Below, piece after piece: positions 63,801-64,000 of a stretch of 64,000 bases of DNA. A model generated the notes under the pieces. That model saw nothing but the letters and a program-made list of their open reading frames with translations, was not told where the DNA came from and searched no databases. The DNA is taken from positions 3,764,001 through 3,828,000 of the forward strand of contig NZ_CP044125.1 of the NCBI RefSeq assembly GCF_016864575.1, read 5' to 3'. Position 1 is the first letter of the stretch. The number at the start of each line of letters is the position of its first letter. This DNA is from Rhizobium sp. BG4 (lineage in GTDB: Bacteria > Pseudomonadota > Alphaproteobacteria > Rhizobiales > Rhizobiaceae). Both the position numbers and the translations under genes were made by a program.

Positions 63801-63811
63801 AGAGGTGTCCG
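63801..63811. repeat. Candidate attR core (11 bp)
   Basis: AGAGGTGTCCG, same orientation as at 47942-47952; it lies between the integrase promoter and the grxD terminator. Confidence 0.35.
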
Positions 63812-63840
63812 TCACTTTAGAAATTCCCATAAACAGGCCA

Positions 63841-63863
63841 AGGCGCTGTTCAGCACAGCGCCT
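63841..63863. terminator. Hairpin between grxD and the island end
   Basis: AGGCGCTGT (63841-63849), TCAGC, ACAGCGCCT (63855-63863): perfect 9-bp stem, part of the grxD 3' region, together with the second hairpin at 63891-63908 (ACCGGGCG and CGCCCGGT). Confidence 0.6.
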
Positions 63864-63914
63864 CGGACTCAAATCAAATCAGGTTTGGAAACCGGGCGGA
63901 CGCCCGGTGCCCGG

Positions 63915-64000
63915 TCAGGAGGCGGCGCGAACCGCGACGCCGTTTTCCTGCAGATGCTGCTGCAACTCGCCAGCCTGGAACATTTCCCGGACGATATCGC
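63915..64000 (-). CDS. grxD: Monothiol glutaredoxin, C-terminus (partial)
   Basis: The window ends inside a minus-strand gene whose last 28 residues are visible (DIVREMFQAGELQQHLQENG, then VAVRAAS and a TGA at 63915-63917). DIVREMFQAGELQQHL is the conserved end of Grx4/GrxD monothiol glutaredoxins, which carry 2Fe-2S clusters. Its 5' part, including the CGFS site, lies beyond the window. It is transcribed towards the island and, before the island came, towards the second Bcr/CflA gene. Confidence 0.8.
   Translation of the reverse strand, partial: DIVREMFQAGELQQHLQENGVAVRAAS

Larger units (their letters stand above)
47942..63811. mobile_element. Integrative, phage-derived island (about 15.9 kb, boundaries provisional)
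   Basis: Bounded on the right by a P4-type integrase and carrying an AlpA-type regulator, HNH-like and winged-helix proteins, a prohead protease and a tail tape-measure protein, all absent from ordinary chromosomal neighbourhoods. The core picks up again with grxD at 63915. The limits given are those of an 11-bp direct repeat; the left limit could instead lie anywhere up to about 48.26 kb. Confidence 0.7.

Noticed and set aside
63654..63840. A tRNA fragment beside the integrase, as expected for P4-type integrases
   Set aside because: No cloverleaf, T-arm GTTCRA core with matching stem, or CCA end was found here or at the left end of the island.
48140..63845. Shorter shared words (9 bp, such as GCCAAGGCG at 48140-48148 and 63837-63845) as attachment cores
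   Set aside because: Nine-base matches between two regions of this size are expected by chance; the 11-bp repeat with an in-frame join is better supported.

Overview
The window is chromosomal DNA of a member of the Rhizobiaceae, most likely Rhizobium sensu stricto. Support comes from a 2169-residue homologue of the Agrobacterium Growth Pole Ring protein, a CckA cell-cycle kinase, a perfect CtrA-type box, a recA promoter carrying the rhizobial TTG-N11-CAA damage motif, a one-cysteine DksA, and housekeeping genes typical of Hyphomicrobiales (recA, alaS, icd, rpsD, ttcA, grxD). No rRNA, tRNA or CRISPR array was recognised.

Core, 1-47.9 kb. 1-9.3 kb: tail of a transport lipoprotein, a GST, a D,D-carboxypeptidase, the giant polar-growth protein, and a regulatory region with a CtrA box before a histidine phosphotransferase gene. 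9.3-13.9 kb: a ferredoxin, a HicBA toxin-antitoxin pair, a strong small-RNA candidate on the minus strand, a DUF922 protease-like protein and the folP-folB-folK cluster. 14-24 kb: the YcjX/YcjF pair, SixA, DksA, a FliO-domain protein, cckA and the pseudouridine pair psuK-psuG. 24-37 kb: recA, alaS, small transport, regulatory and acetyltransferase genes, icd, a FUSC protein, an SpoU-type tRNA methyltransferase and murI. 37-48 kb: an MFS gene broken by a one-base deletion, a HerA-like ATPase, a cupin/MarR divergent pair with two operators, rpsD, glsA, ttcA, an inositol-phosphatase-family gene, a tiny membrane protein, DUF982 and two tandem Bcr/CflA drug transporters.

Island, about 48-63.8 kb. 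A P4-type tyrosine integrase at the right end, an AlpA-type regulator, an HNH-like protein and a winged-helix protein form the right arm. Small unknown genes, a secreted nuclease and a HEPN/MltR-like gene follow. A minus-strand block then carries an HK97-type prohead protease and a tail tape-measure protein. Two XRE-like regulators and small membrane or secreted proteins make up the left arm. No large terminase, portal, major capsid, tail tube or lysis gene was found, so this is either a decayed prophage or a phage-satellite-like element. An 11-bp direct repeat is a candidate attachment core: joining its flanks would give an in-frame alternative 5' end to the neighbouring drug-transporter gene. 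The core resumes with the 3' end of grxD at the right edge.

The polar-growth protein, CtrA box, phosphotransferase and CckA hint at a cell-cycle and polarity theme in the left third. The island is the least explained part of the window.
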